From Agromyces sp. ISL-38 (lineage in GTDB: Bacteria > Actinomycetota > Actinomycetes > Actinomycetales > Microbacteriaceae): a DNA stretch of 64,000 bases. The translations under genes were made by a program, and so were the position numbers. The notes under the pieces are model-generated. The model was given only the letters and a program-made list of their open reading frames with translations, was not told the DNA's origin and did not search any database. The stretch spans positions 372,001 to 436,000 of the forward strand of contig NZ_JAGGPF010000001.1 in NCBI RefSeq assembly GCF_018613935.1. Reading direction: 5' to 3'. Shown piece after piece: positions 39,183 through 47,485 of this stretch. Numbering within the stretch: the first letter of the stretch is position 1; each line of letters begins with the position of its first letter.

Positions 39183-42100
39183 GTGCTCGGGTCGCCGCAC
39201 TCGATGCGGCCGCCCTCGGTGTCGGCGGTACGTGGGACGATGAACTGGTGACCACGTCAGCGCCGGCCATGATCGGCCGAGACGCCGACCTTGCGAGGCT
39301 CGAAGCACGCCTCGACGAGGTGCGTGCCGGCGCGCCCTTCACCGTCATCATCGGCGGTGAGGCGGGCATCGGCAAGACCAGGCTCCTCCGTGAGTTCACG
39401 GCGGGGCTCGCGCCAGACATCCGGCTGCTCGCCGGGCAATGCGTCGACCTCGGCAGCGTCGCTGCGCCCTACGCGCCAGTCAAGACCGCGTTGCGCACCC
39501 TCGTCTCCGAAGTGGGCGCCGAGCGCGTGCTCGAGGCGGTCGGCCCCGGGCGCGCCGCGTTCGTGGCGCTCCTGCCCGAGCTCGTGACATCCGATGCCGA
39601 CACCGCCACCGCACCGCCACCGGCCGGCGCGGCCGCAAGTCAGCTGCACGAGGCCATCGCGGTGCTCCTCGAGACGTTCTCGCGCGAGCGCCCCATCGTG
39701 TTCGTCATCGAAGACCTGCACTGGATCGACGCGGCGAGCCTCGCGCTGCTCCGCTTCCTCATGCGCGCGCTCGGGTCGAGCCGCGTGCTCACGGTACTGA
39801 GCTACCGCACCGAAGACGTCACGCGGGGCCACCCGGTGCGCGCGTTCCTCTCCGAAGCCGAGCGCGACCGATGGGTCGAGCGCCGCGAGCTCAGCCGGCT
39901 CACGCGCGCGCAGGTGCGTAAGCTCGCGAAGTCCCTCATCGTCGACACCACGCCGAGCCAGACCGCGCTCGACACGCTGTTCCGCCGCAGCGACGGCGTG
40001 CCGTTCTTCGTCGAAGAGCTCGTCGGCATCGACGGATGCCGCGACGAGGGCTTCGTGCCCGACACCCTTCGTGAACTCCTGCTCGCCCGCTACGAGCGGC
40101 TGCCCGAATCGGCCCAAGAGCTGTTGCGCCTCATCTCCACTGGTGGCGTGCGCGTTTCGCACTCGCTGCTGTCCGCGGTCTATGCCGGCACCGTGGATGA
40201 GCTCGACGCCGCCGCGCGCCAGAGCGTGCTCGCCGGAGTGCTGACAATCGAGGGCGACGACTACGCCTTCCGTCACGCGCTCGTGCGCGAGGCGATCCTC
40301 TCCGACCTGCTTCCGGGCGAGCGCGCGCGATTCCATGCGCGATACGCCGAGGCCTACGAAGCGATGGCCGCGGCGGGCACGAGGCGGCTCGCGGCCGAGA
40401 TCTCGTTCCACTGGCTCGGGGCGCACGACGCCGTGCGAGCGTTCCCCGCGACGATGCAGGCGATGCGTGAAGCTCGTGACGCCGCCGCCTACGAGACCGC
40501 GGCGCAGCTCGGCGAACGTGCTCTCGGCTTGTGGGACGTCGTGCCCGATCCAGAGCAGGCCGCCGGCATGGGCAAGCTCGAGCTCATGGGCCGCACCGCC
40601 TCGCACCTGCGCAACGCAGGGGAGGGCGAACGCAGCCTCGCCCTCGTGAAGGCGGCGCTCGCCGAGTGCCCGCGCGACGACCCCAACTACCCGAGACTCT
40701 TGCGCGACAAGGCACTCAATCTCGCGAACGTCGGACGCGGTGGGTCGATTCCCCTGCTCGAAGAGGCCCTCGAAGTGCTCGGCGACGCACCGAGCGAGCT
40801 GCGCACCACCACCTATACGGGGCTCGCCGGGCGGCTCATGATCGAAGGCCGTCTCGACGAGGCGGTCGAGACGGCCGAGCGGGCCCTCGACATGGCGCTC
40901 GAGATCGGGTCGCCGCGATTCGCCTCGATCGCCACGAACATCGCCGCGGTGAGTCGAGCCCATCGAGGCGAGGTCGAGCAGGGCATCGAGGTGCTCGAGC
41001 GCGCCCGCGCGCTCGCCGAGGGCGATGGTGGCGCCCTGTTGCGGTACTGGGTGAACGCCTCCGACCTGCACTTCCTCGTCGGCAATCATCGCGAAGCGGT
41101 GCGGCTCGCCGAAGAGGGCCTCGCGGCCGCTCGCACGCAAGGCGTCGAGCGCAGCTCGGGCGTCATCCTCGCCTCCAACGCCGTCGATCCCCTCTTCGCT
41201 CTCGGCGAGTGGGACCGAGCGCAAGAGCTCATCGATCGCGCAATCGCCCTCGACCCGCCGGCCCCGTTCACCGCCTACCTGCAGCGCGCGCGCATCTGGT
41301 CGCTGCTCTGGCGAGGCGACGCTGCCGCAGCCGCCGACGCGCTGCGCGCGGCGCGCAGCTTCATGGCCCCCATCATGGAGGTCGAGATGCAGACGCGACT
41401 CGGCGTCGCGCGGGTCGCCGCCGACATCGCCCTCGCGAACGGCGATCTCGTTGCAGCCTGGCGCGAGGTTCGAGGCCCCCTGCACGAACGCTTCCTCCCG
41501 TTGCCGGGCTACGCACTGCCGATCATCTGGGCAGGCGGTCGCCTCATCGCCGACGCGCACCGCCACCCCGACGCCGTGCCGGCCGACACCGCGGCCGAGA
41601 TCGCCGCCGCCGAGCCGGCCCTGCGTTCGCTTCTCGCCCGCTTCGCGTTCTGGCCGAGCCAGCCGCTCTGGGGTGCGTTCTTCGAGGCCGAGCTCGCGGG
41701 CGCGGCATCCGATGGTCCCGGCACCGACATCGCGGCGTGGCGCGACGCGGTCACCGTAGCTGCCGGCCCGACGGCCCCGGTCTACCTCGCCGCCTACGCC
41801 CTGCTCCGACAGGGTGAGGCGGAGCTCGCGGCGGGCGACCGGCTCGCGGCGCGCGCGACCCTTCAAGCGGCATTCGATGTCTCCGAATCGAGTGGCGTGG
41901 GCGCCGTGCGCGATCGCGTGGTGCGGGTCTGCGGCGCGGCGGGCCTCGGGCTCGACGATGGAACGAGCGCCGACGGGCGCGCTGCGGCGGCCACCGCCGA
42001 CGCGACGACCGCGGCAACCGCGGAGCTCACCGCGCGCGAGCGCCAGGTGCTCGAGCTCATCGCCGAGGGCCTCAGCAACCGGCAGATCGGCGAGCGTCTC

Positions 42101-42205
42101 TTCATCAGCGGCAAGACCGCGAGTGTGCACGTCTCGGCGATCCTCCGCAAGCTCGGTGCGGCGACCCGCACCGAAGCGGCCTACCGCGCGGGCGCGCTGA
42201 GCTGA
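39179..42205 (+). CDS. Large ATP-binding LuxR-family regulator (LAL type)
   Basis: 1008 residues from GTG 39179, overlapping the previous stop; GTG 39248 is an alternative start nearer the conserved MIGRDADLARLEARL. An AAA ATPase domain contains the Walker A GGEAGIGKT (Lys66) and Walker B VFVIEDLHWID. The middle (about 400-900) is TPR-like helical repeats. The C-terminal LuxR helix-turn-helix is LTARERQVLELIAEGLSNRQIGERLFISGKTASVHVSAILRKLG. Such MalT-like proteins are ATP- and ligand-dependent activators. Adjacent to the fructan genes, but a role there is only suggested by position. Confidence 0.88.
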   Translation: MSARVAALDAAALGVGGTWDDELVTTSAPAMIGRDADLARLEARLDEVRAGAPFTVIIGGEAGIGKTRLLREFTAGLAPDIRLLAGQCVDLGSVAAPYAPVKTALRTLVSEVGAERVLEAVGPGRAAFVALLPELVTSDADTATAPPPAGAAASQLHEAIAVLLETFSRERPIVFVIEDLHWIDAASLALLRFLMRALGSSRVLTVLSYRTEDVTRGHPVRAFLSEAERDRWVERRELSRLTRAQVRKLAKSLIVDTTPSQTALDTLFRRSDGVPFFVEELVGIDGCRDEGFVPDTLRELLLARYERLPESAQELLRLISTGGVRVSHSLLSAVYAGTVDELDAAARQSVLAGVLTIEGDDYAFRHALVREAILSDLLPGERARFHARYAEAYEAMAAAGTRRLAAEISFHWLGAHDAVRAFPATMQAMREARDAAAYETAAQLGERALGLWDVVPDPEQAAGMGKLELMGRTASHLRNAGEGERSLALVKAALAECPRDDPNYPRLLRDKALNLANVGRGGSIPLLEEALEVLGDAPSELRTTTYTGLAGRLMIEGRLDEAVETAERALDMALEIGSPRFASIATNIAAVSRAHRGEVEQGIEVLERARALAEGDGGALLRYWVNASDLHFLVGNHREAVRLAEEGLAAARTQGVERSSGVILASNAVDPLFALGEWDRAQELIDRAIALDPPAPFTAYLQRARIWSLLWRGDAAAAADALRAARSFMAPIMEVEMQTRLGVARVAADIALANGDLVAAWREVRGPLHERFLPLPGYALPIIWAGGRLIADAHRHPDAVPADTAAEIAAAEPALRSLLARFAFWPSQPLWGAFFEAELAGAASDGPGTDIAAWRDAVTVAAGPTAPVYLAAYALLRQGEAELAAGDRLAARATLQAAFDVSESSGVGAVRDRVVRVCGAAGLGLDDGTSADGRAAAATADATTAATAELTARERQVLELIAEGLSNRQIGERLFISGKTASVHVSAILRKLGAATRTEAAYRAGALS

Positions 42206-42326
42206 CGTCCGGCGGTGCGCTGAGCTGATCTCGGCCCGCATGCGCCCGACCCTCGTCGCTCCAGGCGTGCCGGAGTGACCGCCAGGACCCAGCACGCACC
42301 CCGCAGGCGACGGACGCGCCGCGGGT

Positions 42327-44087
42327 TCAGCCCGCGACGTCGGTTGCGCGCTCGATCTTCGCGACCGCCAGGGGAGTGAGCCGAAGGGAGTGGAGCTCGG
42401 TGACCCCGTCGACCGACTCGATCGAGAGTCCATTCGCGCCCGGCGCACCGAACACAAGGCTCGAGAGTGCGGACTCCCCGCCGTTCACGAACACCTCCAC
42501 CGAGGAGGCGTCCACGATCACGTCGAGGGTGACGACGCCGTCACGAACCGGCGCGGGAGCCGAGCGCGTTTCGCGGTAGACGGGCGGCATATCGGCGGCC
42601 GCGGCATCCGCGTCCCGTGTGACGAACGCGACGCCAGCCTCGAAGTCGACGCCGACCGTGGCGAACGAGCCGTCGCCCTCCTTGATGCGGACCCGCACCT
42701 CCGATGCCGGGTCGCGCGGATCGGGTGCGACCTCGAGGCGGAGCCGGTAGGCGTCGGAGCTCGGCTGGGGGAGTCGTGCGCCTGCGGCATCCGGTGCGGC
42801 ATCCGTCACGCGAAGATCGGTGCGGGTCTCAGCTTCGCCCTCGAGCGACTCGAGCGCGCCGGCAGGCGTCGAGACGAGTGTCGCCTTACCGTCGACGGTG
42901 CGGAGCCCGATCTCGCGCACGATCGAATCGGCGCCGCCCTGCCAGTCGTCGGTCGGGAGGTCGCCGGCGTACGCCCAGTTGTTCAGCCAGCCGATCGCGT
43001 AGCGGGAGGCGAGCCGCTCGGCCTCGGGCAGGCGAGGGTCGTCCCAGGTGACAGTCGCGTAGAAGTCGGCGCCGCGATCGAGCCATGCGGGCTCCTCATC
43101 GTCGGCGACGAACGATGTTCCGTCCCACTCGCCCGTCCAGTAGGCGGTGCCCGTCGTCATGCCATGCTCGCCGCCGTTGACGCCGGCCGCGAGCACCCAC
43201 TTCGTGTTCGAGGGATCGCCGTCGACCGACATCTCGAACAGGTCGGGGCACTCGAGAATGCCGAGGTCGCCTCGCGCGAACGCCGAGCGGAAGGTCCAGT
43301 CCTTCAGGTCGGGTGACGCGTAGAACCCGACCTTGTCGCCCTCGGCGAGCACCATGAGCCACTCGCCGCTCGCGTCATCCCAGATGATCTTGGGATCGCG
43401 CCAGTGGGCTTCGCCTGGGTTGTCCATCACCGGGTTGCCGTCGTACGGCTCGAAGCTGAAGCCGCCGTCGGTCGAGACGAAGAGCGACTGCCGCTGCACG
43501 CCCTCGAGCTGCTGGGTCATGATGGCGATGACGGCGCCGGCACCGAAGCCGGCGGTGTTCTCGGTGTCGATCACGGCGCTGCCGGTCTCGATGTCGCCGA
43601 GACCGTTCTGGTACTTCTCGATCGCGACGCCCTCCTCGCGCCAGTGCACGAGGTCGGTGGAGGTCGCGTGGTACCACTCGGTGCCGTTCCCGTCGGGGTA
43701 GTCGGCGTTGTAGAGGTAGTAGTAGTGCCAGCGCCCATCGAGCCAGAACGGCCGCTGCGGATCGTTCATCCAGCGCTCACCGGGGGTGAGGTGCACCGCC
43801 GGGCGGTACGGCGACCAGTCGGCGGGGCGGGTGTACTCGGGCTCGGGGGCGGCGGATGCCTCGGGCGTCGGCGCGGGGGCGCCCGAACGGCCGCCCGAGG
43901 CCAGCACGAGTGCGAGCACCACGCCGGTGGCCGCCGCGACCGCGACGATCACCCAGGTGAGCGATCGCGGCCACCGTCGAGCGCGCAAGCGCGCACGCAC
44001 AGCCGAGATCCACAGGGTGGATCTCGGACGCTTCCGCGCACGCTCAGCCGCGCCGGGCGGCGCGTCGCGTGGCTGTGCTGGGTTCAT
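42327..44087 (-). CDS. Membrane-anchored GH32 beta-fructosidase
   Basis: 586 residues from ATG 44087 (GGAAG 5 nt upstream). A basic cytoplasmic head and one helix (about 43-64, LTWVIVAVAAATGVVLALVLAS) predict type II anchoring with the enzyme outside. GH32 catalytic triad: Asp109 in RWMNDPQRP, Asp231 in HWRDPKI, and acid/base Glu279 in LECPDLF. A C-terminal beta-sandwich carries VDASSVEVFVNGGESALSSLVF. Probably a levanase, inulinase or sucrose-cleaving enzyme; WMNDPQRP rather than WMNDPNG is slightly unusual. Promoter at 44219-44247. Confidence 0.9.
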   Translation of the reverse strand: MNPAQPRDAPPGAAERARKRPRSTLWISAVRARLRARRWPRSLTWVIVAVAAATGVVLALVLASGGRSGAPAPTPEASAAPEPEYTRPADWSPYRPAVHLTPGERWMNDPQRPFWLDGRWHYYYLYNADYPDGNGTEWYHATSTDLVHWREEGVAIEKYQNGLGDIETGSAVIDTENTAGFGAGAVIAIMTQQLEGVQRQSLFVSTDGGFSFEPYDGNPVMDNPGEAHWRDPKIIWDDASGEWLMVLAEGDKVGFYASPDLKDWTFRSAFARGDLGILECPDLFEMSVDGDPSNTKWVLAAGVNGGEHGMTTGTAYWTGEWDGTSFVADDEEPAWLDRGADFYATVTWDDPRLPEAERLASRYAIGWLNNWAYAGDLPTDDWQGGADSIVREIGLRTVDGKATLVSTPAGALESLEGEAETRTDLRVTDAAPDAAGARLPQPSSDAYRLRLEVAPDPRDPASEVRVRIKEGDGSFATVGVDFEAGVAFVTRDADAAAADMPPVYRETRSAPAPVRDGVVTLDVIVDASSVEVFVNGGESALSSLVFGAPGANGLSIESVDGVTELHSLRLTPLAVAKIERATDVAG

Positions 44088-44218
44088 GATCTTCCGTCGT
44101 GGTTCGCGCACCGCCGACGCTCAAGCCCGCTTGCGAGGCGGGTCCGTCGAAATCGGCGGCGCGCCTTCGCAGCTGTCTGTTGGGAGAAGCGCAAGCGCCA
44201 CTCGAGGAATCGAGGGCC

Positions 44219-44247
44219 ACGCTAACCCCGACCAAATCGTTTTGCAA
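44219..44247 (-). promoter_or_regulatory. Promoter of the membrane-anchored GH32 gene with pseudo-palindrome
   Basis: On the minus strand TTGCAA (44242-44247), 17 bp, TAGCGT (44219-44224). The same hexamers form the promoter of the large GH32 gene at 50501-50530. The spacer carries CAAATCGTTTTG (44233-44244), a 10-of-12 palindrome with a central CG, a candidate LacI-family operator. The predicted 5' leader is about 125 nt. Confidence 0.55.
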
Positions 44248-44465
44248 ACTTTCTCTCAAGATTCGGCCGGTTGGGAGCGCGATCATCGGCGGCAGCGCGC
44301 CGATCGGTCCAATGTCCATGCAGACGCATCGTTCTCGCGAAGCCTGTTCTCGACTTGACAGCGTTCTAAGCCTGCGCATAGGTTCCTGTCTCGGGGGAAG
44401 CGCAACGCCACGTTCTCGAAGATTCGTCCACCGCTCAGGTCGGTCCACGAAGGGGAGCGAAGAAC

Positions 44466-44546
44466 GTGAACACATCACACCGTGCATCGAGCACGCCGCA
44501 TCCAGGTCGCGCCGTGCGCATGCCGGCGACCCCATTCGCGGGCTGA
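44466..44546 (+). CDS. Possible 26-residue leader peptide
   Basis: GTG 44466 preceded by AGGGGAG at 44451-44457, an 8-nt spacing; ends at TGA 44546. The product (VNTSHRASSTPHPGRAVRMP...) has no hydrophobic stretch and three Arg and three Pro codons. Its place in the long leader of levansucrase suggests translational control, but it may equally be chance. Confidence 0.3.
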   Translation: MNTSHRASSTPHPGRAVRMPATPFAG

Positions 44547-44777
44547 CGACGCACCACGACTCCCGGTCGATCGGCTGACGCCGAACGGCTCGGGCACTGC
44601 GGAGCCGGACGCCGTGATCGCGACCACGTACGGTCGCGGCATCCGTCACCGCAATCGCCGCGCACGCCGCGGCGATCCACGGATGGTCCCCGCGTTGGGG
44701 AGCCCGTCCACCAATTCGACGGACGCACAGTCCGCCGGATGCCGACTGCGCGCGGCCTCGGCCACGGCCATCTCCGT

Positions 44778-44792
44778 GGGACATCGGATGTC
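44778..44792. promoter_or_regulatory. Palindrome GGACATCGGATGTCC upstream of levansucrase
   Basis: Perfect 7-bp arms around a central G, 47 nt before the levansucrase start. Its GACAT/ATGTC half-sites resemble the TGACAwCGwTGTCA operator of the fructan LacI protein but with one extra base between them, so it may be a variant site or another factor's operator. Confidence 0.4.
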
Positions 44793-44838
44793 CGCGAGAT
44801 GGGCCGCAGTCGGTTCGTTCACCACGAAAGGCGAGTAC

Positions 44839-46425
44839 ATGTCAACACCCACTCGGCGCTTCAAGCGCCTGATCGTCGGAGGAGTGGTCACGACCGGAGC
44901 ACTGGTCGCGACCCTCTTCACCGGCACGGCGGGAGCCGTCGCGGCCCCGGATGTGCAGCCCGGCCCGGAGCCCACCGTGCACACCCAGGAGGCGTACGCA
45001 CCCGAGGACGACTTCACCTCGAAGTGGACCCGCGCAGATGCACGTCAGCTCGCGCGGTTGTCGGACCCGAATGCGGCCCCGCGCGAGAACTCGATGCCGG
45101 CCTCCCTCACCATGCCGGAGGTGCCGAAGGACTTCCCCGACATGTCGAACGGCGAGGTCTGGGTCTGGGACACCTGGCCGCTGACCGATGAGGACGGCAA
45201 CCAGTACAGCGTCAACGGCCAGGAGATCATCTTCTCCCTCGTGGCCGACCGCAGCCTCGGCTTCGATGACCGCCACGTCTTCGCGAAGATCGGCTACTTC
45301 TTCCGTCCGGCCGGCATTCCGGCCGAGGAGCGGCCCGAGAACGGCGGCTGGACCTACGGCGGGCTCGTCTTCGACGAGGGCGTGACCGGCCAGATCTTCG
45401 AGGACCAGTCGTACAGCCACCAGACCCAGTGGTCGGGATCAGCGCGCATCATGAAGGGCGGCGAGATCAAGCTGTTCTTCACGGATGTCGCCTTCTACCG
45501 TGACGCCGCCGGAAACGACGTCAAGCCGTACGACCCGCGCATCGCGCTCAGCACCGGCAAGGTGCACGCCAACCAGAACGGCGTGAAGCTCACGGGCTTC
45601 GACAAGGTCACCGACCTCCTCCAGGCCGACGGCACGTACTACCAGACCGGCGCGCAGAACCCGTTCTTCAACTTCCGCGACCCGTTCACCTTCGAGGACC
45701 CGGCGCACCCGGGCGAGACCTACATGGTCTTCGAGGGCAACTCGGCCATGCCGCGCGAATCCGCTCAGTGCAGTGAGGAGGACCTCGGGTACCGCGAGGG
45801 CGACCCGTACGCCGAGACCGTCGAGGAGGTCAATGCCTCGGATGCGACCCTGAACATCGGGAACATCGGCCTCGCGAAGGCGAAGAACGACGACCTCACC
45901 GAGTGGGAGTTCCTGCCGCCGATCCTCTCGGCGAACTGCGTCACCGACCAGACCGAGCGGCCGCAGTTCGTGTTCAAGGACGGAAAATCCTACCTGTTCA
46001 CGATCAGCCACCGCAGCACGTTCGCGGAGGGCCTCGACGGACCCGAGGGCGTGTACGCCTTCGTCGGCGACGGCATCCGAAGCGACTTCCAGCCGCTGAA
46101 CAGCGGTTCGGGCCTGGCGCTCGGCAATCCGACGAACCTGAACTTCGGCGGTGGCCAGCCGTTCGCGCCCGACTTCAACCAGCACCCCGGTCATTTCCAG
46201 GCGTACTCGCACTACGTCATGCCGGGTGGGCTGGTGCAGTCGTTCATCGACACCATCGGCACGAGCGACGACTTCGTGCGCGGCGGCACGCTCGCCCCGA
46301 CCGTGAAGATCGACCTCGATGGTGACAGCAGCGCCGTGGACTACTCCTACGGCAACGGCGGGCTCGGCGGCTGGGCCGACATCCCGGCCAACATCGCCGT
46401 CAATCCGGGCGGCAAGGTGCAGTAG
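44839..46425 (+). CDS. Secreted GH68 levansucrase
   Basis: 528 residues from ATG 44839 with GAAAGGCGAG upstream. A Sec signal peptide (LIVGGVVTTGALVATLFTGTAGAVAA, cleavage about residue 36) leads to a GH68 five-blade propeller. Catalytic residues: nucleophile Asp111 in VWVWDTWPL, transition-state stabiliser Asp281 in FRDPFTF, and acid/base Glu373 in TDQTERPQ. It would transfer fructose from sucrose to levan or other fructosides. The flanking GH32 genes hydrolyse fructan, so synthesis and breakdown are encoded side by side. Followed by two overlapping hairpins. Confidence 0.94.
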   Translation: MSTPTRRFKRLIVGGVVTTGALVATLFTGTAGAVAAPDVQPGPEPTVHTQEAYAPEDDFTSKWTRADARQLARLSDPNAAPRENSMPASLTMPEVPKDFPDMSNGEVWVWDTWPLTDEDGNQYSVNGQEIIFSLVADRSLGFDDRHVFAKIGYFFRPAGIPAEERPENGGWTYGGLVFDEGVTGQIFEDQSYSHQTQWSGSARIMKGGEIKLFFTDVAFYRDAAGNDVKPYDPRIALSTGKVHANQNGVKLTGFDKVTDLLQADGTYYQTGAQNPFFNFRDPFTFEDPAHPGETYMVFEGNSAMPRESAQCSEEDLGYREGDPYAETVEEVNASDATLNIGNIGLAKAKNDDLTEWEFLPPILSANCVTDQTERPQFVFKDGKSYLFTISHRSTFAEGLDGPEGVYAFVGDGIRSDFQPLNSGSGLALGNPTNLNFGGGQPFAPDFNQHPGHFQAYSHYVMPGGLVQSFIDTIGTSDDFVRGGTLAPTVKIDLDGDSSAVDYSYGNGGLGGWADIPANIAVNPGGKVQ

Positions 46426-46438
46426 CAACCGCGGGCAC

Positions 46439-46518
46439 GGATGCCCCGGGGCCGTCGGGCTTCGGGGCATCCGAGCGCGGGTGGGATGCGGCGGTCAGCA
46501 TGCCGCAAACCCACCCGC
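46439..46518 (+). terminator. Two consecutive hairpins after levansucrase
   Basis: First stem GGATGCCCCG (46439-46448) with CGGGGCATCC (46463-46472). Second stem GCGGGTGGG plus TGCGGC (46477 onward) with GCCGCA plus CCCACCCGC ending at 46518. The second resembles the terminator at 47439-47480 in sequence (GCGGGTGG...GCGGCGGTCAGCA). Confidence 0.7.
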
Positions 46519-46602
46519 ACGCCTGCTGTGGTGGTACTTCGGGTTGTGCGTCGCGGGTCGGGGGGCTCGTAGGGGGCTCGTCGGGCGCGGTATCGGCGCG
46601 GT

Positions 46603-46722
46603 CTACACGACCAGCGCGGCCATGGCGCCCATGATGCCCACGGCGAGCACACCGAGCGCGGCGAGTGCAGCGACCGCAGCCGCGGCGGCTCCGGCCGTAC
46701 GCCAGGGTGATTTCGTGATCAT
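46603..46722 (-). CDS. 39-residue membrane/signal-peptide-like ORF, paralogous to GH32 N-terminus
   Basis: Start ATG 46722, stop TAG 46603-46605. The product (MITKSPWRTAGAAAAAVAAL...GVLAVGIMGAMAALVV) is one hydrophobic helix after a short basic head. It strongly resembles the signal peptide of the large GH32 (MTSKTRWRNAAAAVAVAALS...), and both are preceded by GAAGG about 13 nt upstream, a TGACATCGTTGTCA operator and a promoter at nearly the same spacing. It is therefore either a remnant of a duplicated GH32 gene or a co-regulated membrane micropeptide. Confidence 0.5.
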   Translation of the reverse strand: MITKSPWRTAGAAAAAVAALAALGVLAVGIMGAMAALVV

Positions 46723-46761
46723 TGGGTTCGTCGCCTTCGTTGGGGGTTGGCGATGTCAAGG

Positions 46762-46817
46762 TGACATCGTTGTCAGCGAATGCGGCGATGTTACACGCTC
46801 TCACGGGATGCCGTCAA
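46762..46817 (-). promoter_or_regulatory. Promoter and LacI-type operator of the 39-codon ORF
   Basis: On the minus strand TTGACG (46812-46817), 18 bp, TAACAT (46788-46793). The operator TGACATCGTTGTCA (46762-46775) lies 12 nt downstream of the -10, where a bound repressor would block elongation. The operator is identical to those at 50473-50486 and 52662-52675. Confidence 0.75.
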
Positions 46818-46910
46818 CCTTTCATCGGACGTTTGCTCACTCGGCGGGCGAGCGCGCCGTGATCAGGATCGCTAAAGTGAGGTAGGTTCACCACCTCGGG
46901 AGGTGCCAAG

Positions 46911-47390
46911 ATGACTCCGCCGTCTCAGGAATCCACCGTGGTCGGACGGCGCTTGTTGGATGCCGGTTATGTGCTTCCTGGCGTTCCCCAGCCGCGGGCC
47001 GACTACCTCCCGGCGAAGACCGTCGGTGGCTTCGTCTACCTCTCGGGGCAGGTTCCCTTCGTGGAGAACGAGCTCCTGGTACAAGGCCGGCTTGGAGAAG
47101 ACGTCTCGGAAGAAGTCGGGACGAGCCAGGCCGCCCTTGCCGCCCTCAACGCCCTGGGCGCTGCACACGCTCATCTCGGGGGATTGGACGACGTGGACCT
47201 GGCAAGCATGACCGTGTACGTCGCCAGCGCTCCGACCTTCCACGATCATCATCTCGTCGCGAACGGAGCGAGCAAGGTCGTCGGCGTGGCGTTCGGCCCA
47301 CATCCGCGCACGACCGTCGGCGTGACGTCGCTGCCGTTGAACGCAGTTGTCGAAGTGCAGCTCGTGTTCGCCTTCCGCTCCGCCCGATAG
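46911..47390 (+). CDS. RidA-family (YjgF/YER057c/UK114) protein
   Basis: 159 residues from ATG 46911 with an optimal GGGAGGTG site. The chorismate-mutase-like RidA fold is recognisable (YLPAKTVGGFVYLSGQVPFVENELLVQGRLGEDVSEEVGTSQAALAALNALGAAH, then VGVAFGPHPRTTVGVTSLPLNAVVEVQLVFAF). Here the conserved Arg of catalytic RidA may be the Arg in HPRTTVGV. The family removes reactive enamines or imines, though this longer subtype (VxGxL-type, TdcF/UK114 relatives) is often uncharacterised. Its plus-strand position among fructan genes looks incidental. Confidence 0.87.
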   Translation: MTPPSQESTVVGRRLLDAGYVLPGVPQPRADYLPAKTVGGFVYLSGQVPFVENELLVQGRLGEDVSEEVGTSQAALAALNALGAAHAHLGGLDDVDLASMTVYVASAPTFHDHHLVANGASKVVGVAFGPHPRTTVGVTSLPLNAVVEVQLVFAFRSAR

Positions 47391-47438
47391 TCTTCCGCTC
47401 CGCCGACTCTCACCGTCAGTCCTCGCGTCGGTCCGGCA

Positions 47439-47480
47439 GCGGGTGGAACGCGGCGGTCAGCAGCGCCGCGTCCCACCCGC
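47439..47480. terminator. Long-stem terminator between RidA and the large GH32 gene
   Basis: Arms 47439-47455 and 47464-47480, 17 bp with one mismatch, 8-nt loop. It can end both converging transcripts. Confidence 0.78.
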
Positions 47481-47485
47481 ACGGC

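Larger units (their letters stand above)
44248..44838 (+). other. Long structured leader region upstream of levansucrase
   Basis: About 590 nt without a conventional gene. A promoter is visible: TTGACA (44355-44360), 18 bp, TAGGTT (44379-44384), which would give a leader of roughly 450 nt. Within it are a 26-codon ORF with a strong ribosome site (44466-44546), a hairpin CCACGG-N6-CCGTGG (44761-44778), and the 15-nt palindrome GGACATCGGATGTCC (44778-44792). Confidence 0.5.

Noticed and set aside
39257-42457. Long open frame (1066 codons) on the minus strand opposite the LuxR-type regulator
   Set aside because: Shadow frame: the plus strand carries intact Walker A and LuxR helix-turn-helix motifs, while the minus translation is low complexity.
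44482-44838. An N-terminal extension of levansucrase in frame from about 44482
   Set aside because: The extension is Arg-rich with no homology, while ATG 44839 is directly followed by a normal signal peptide and preceded by a ribosome site.
46911-47390. RidA gene as part of the fructan regulon
   Set aside because: It lies on the opposite strand to the neighbouring GH32 genes, has its own ribosome site, and the nearby operator faces the other way.
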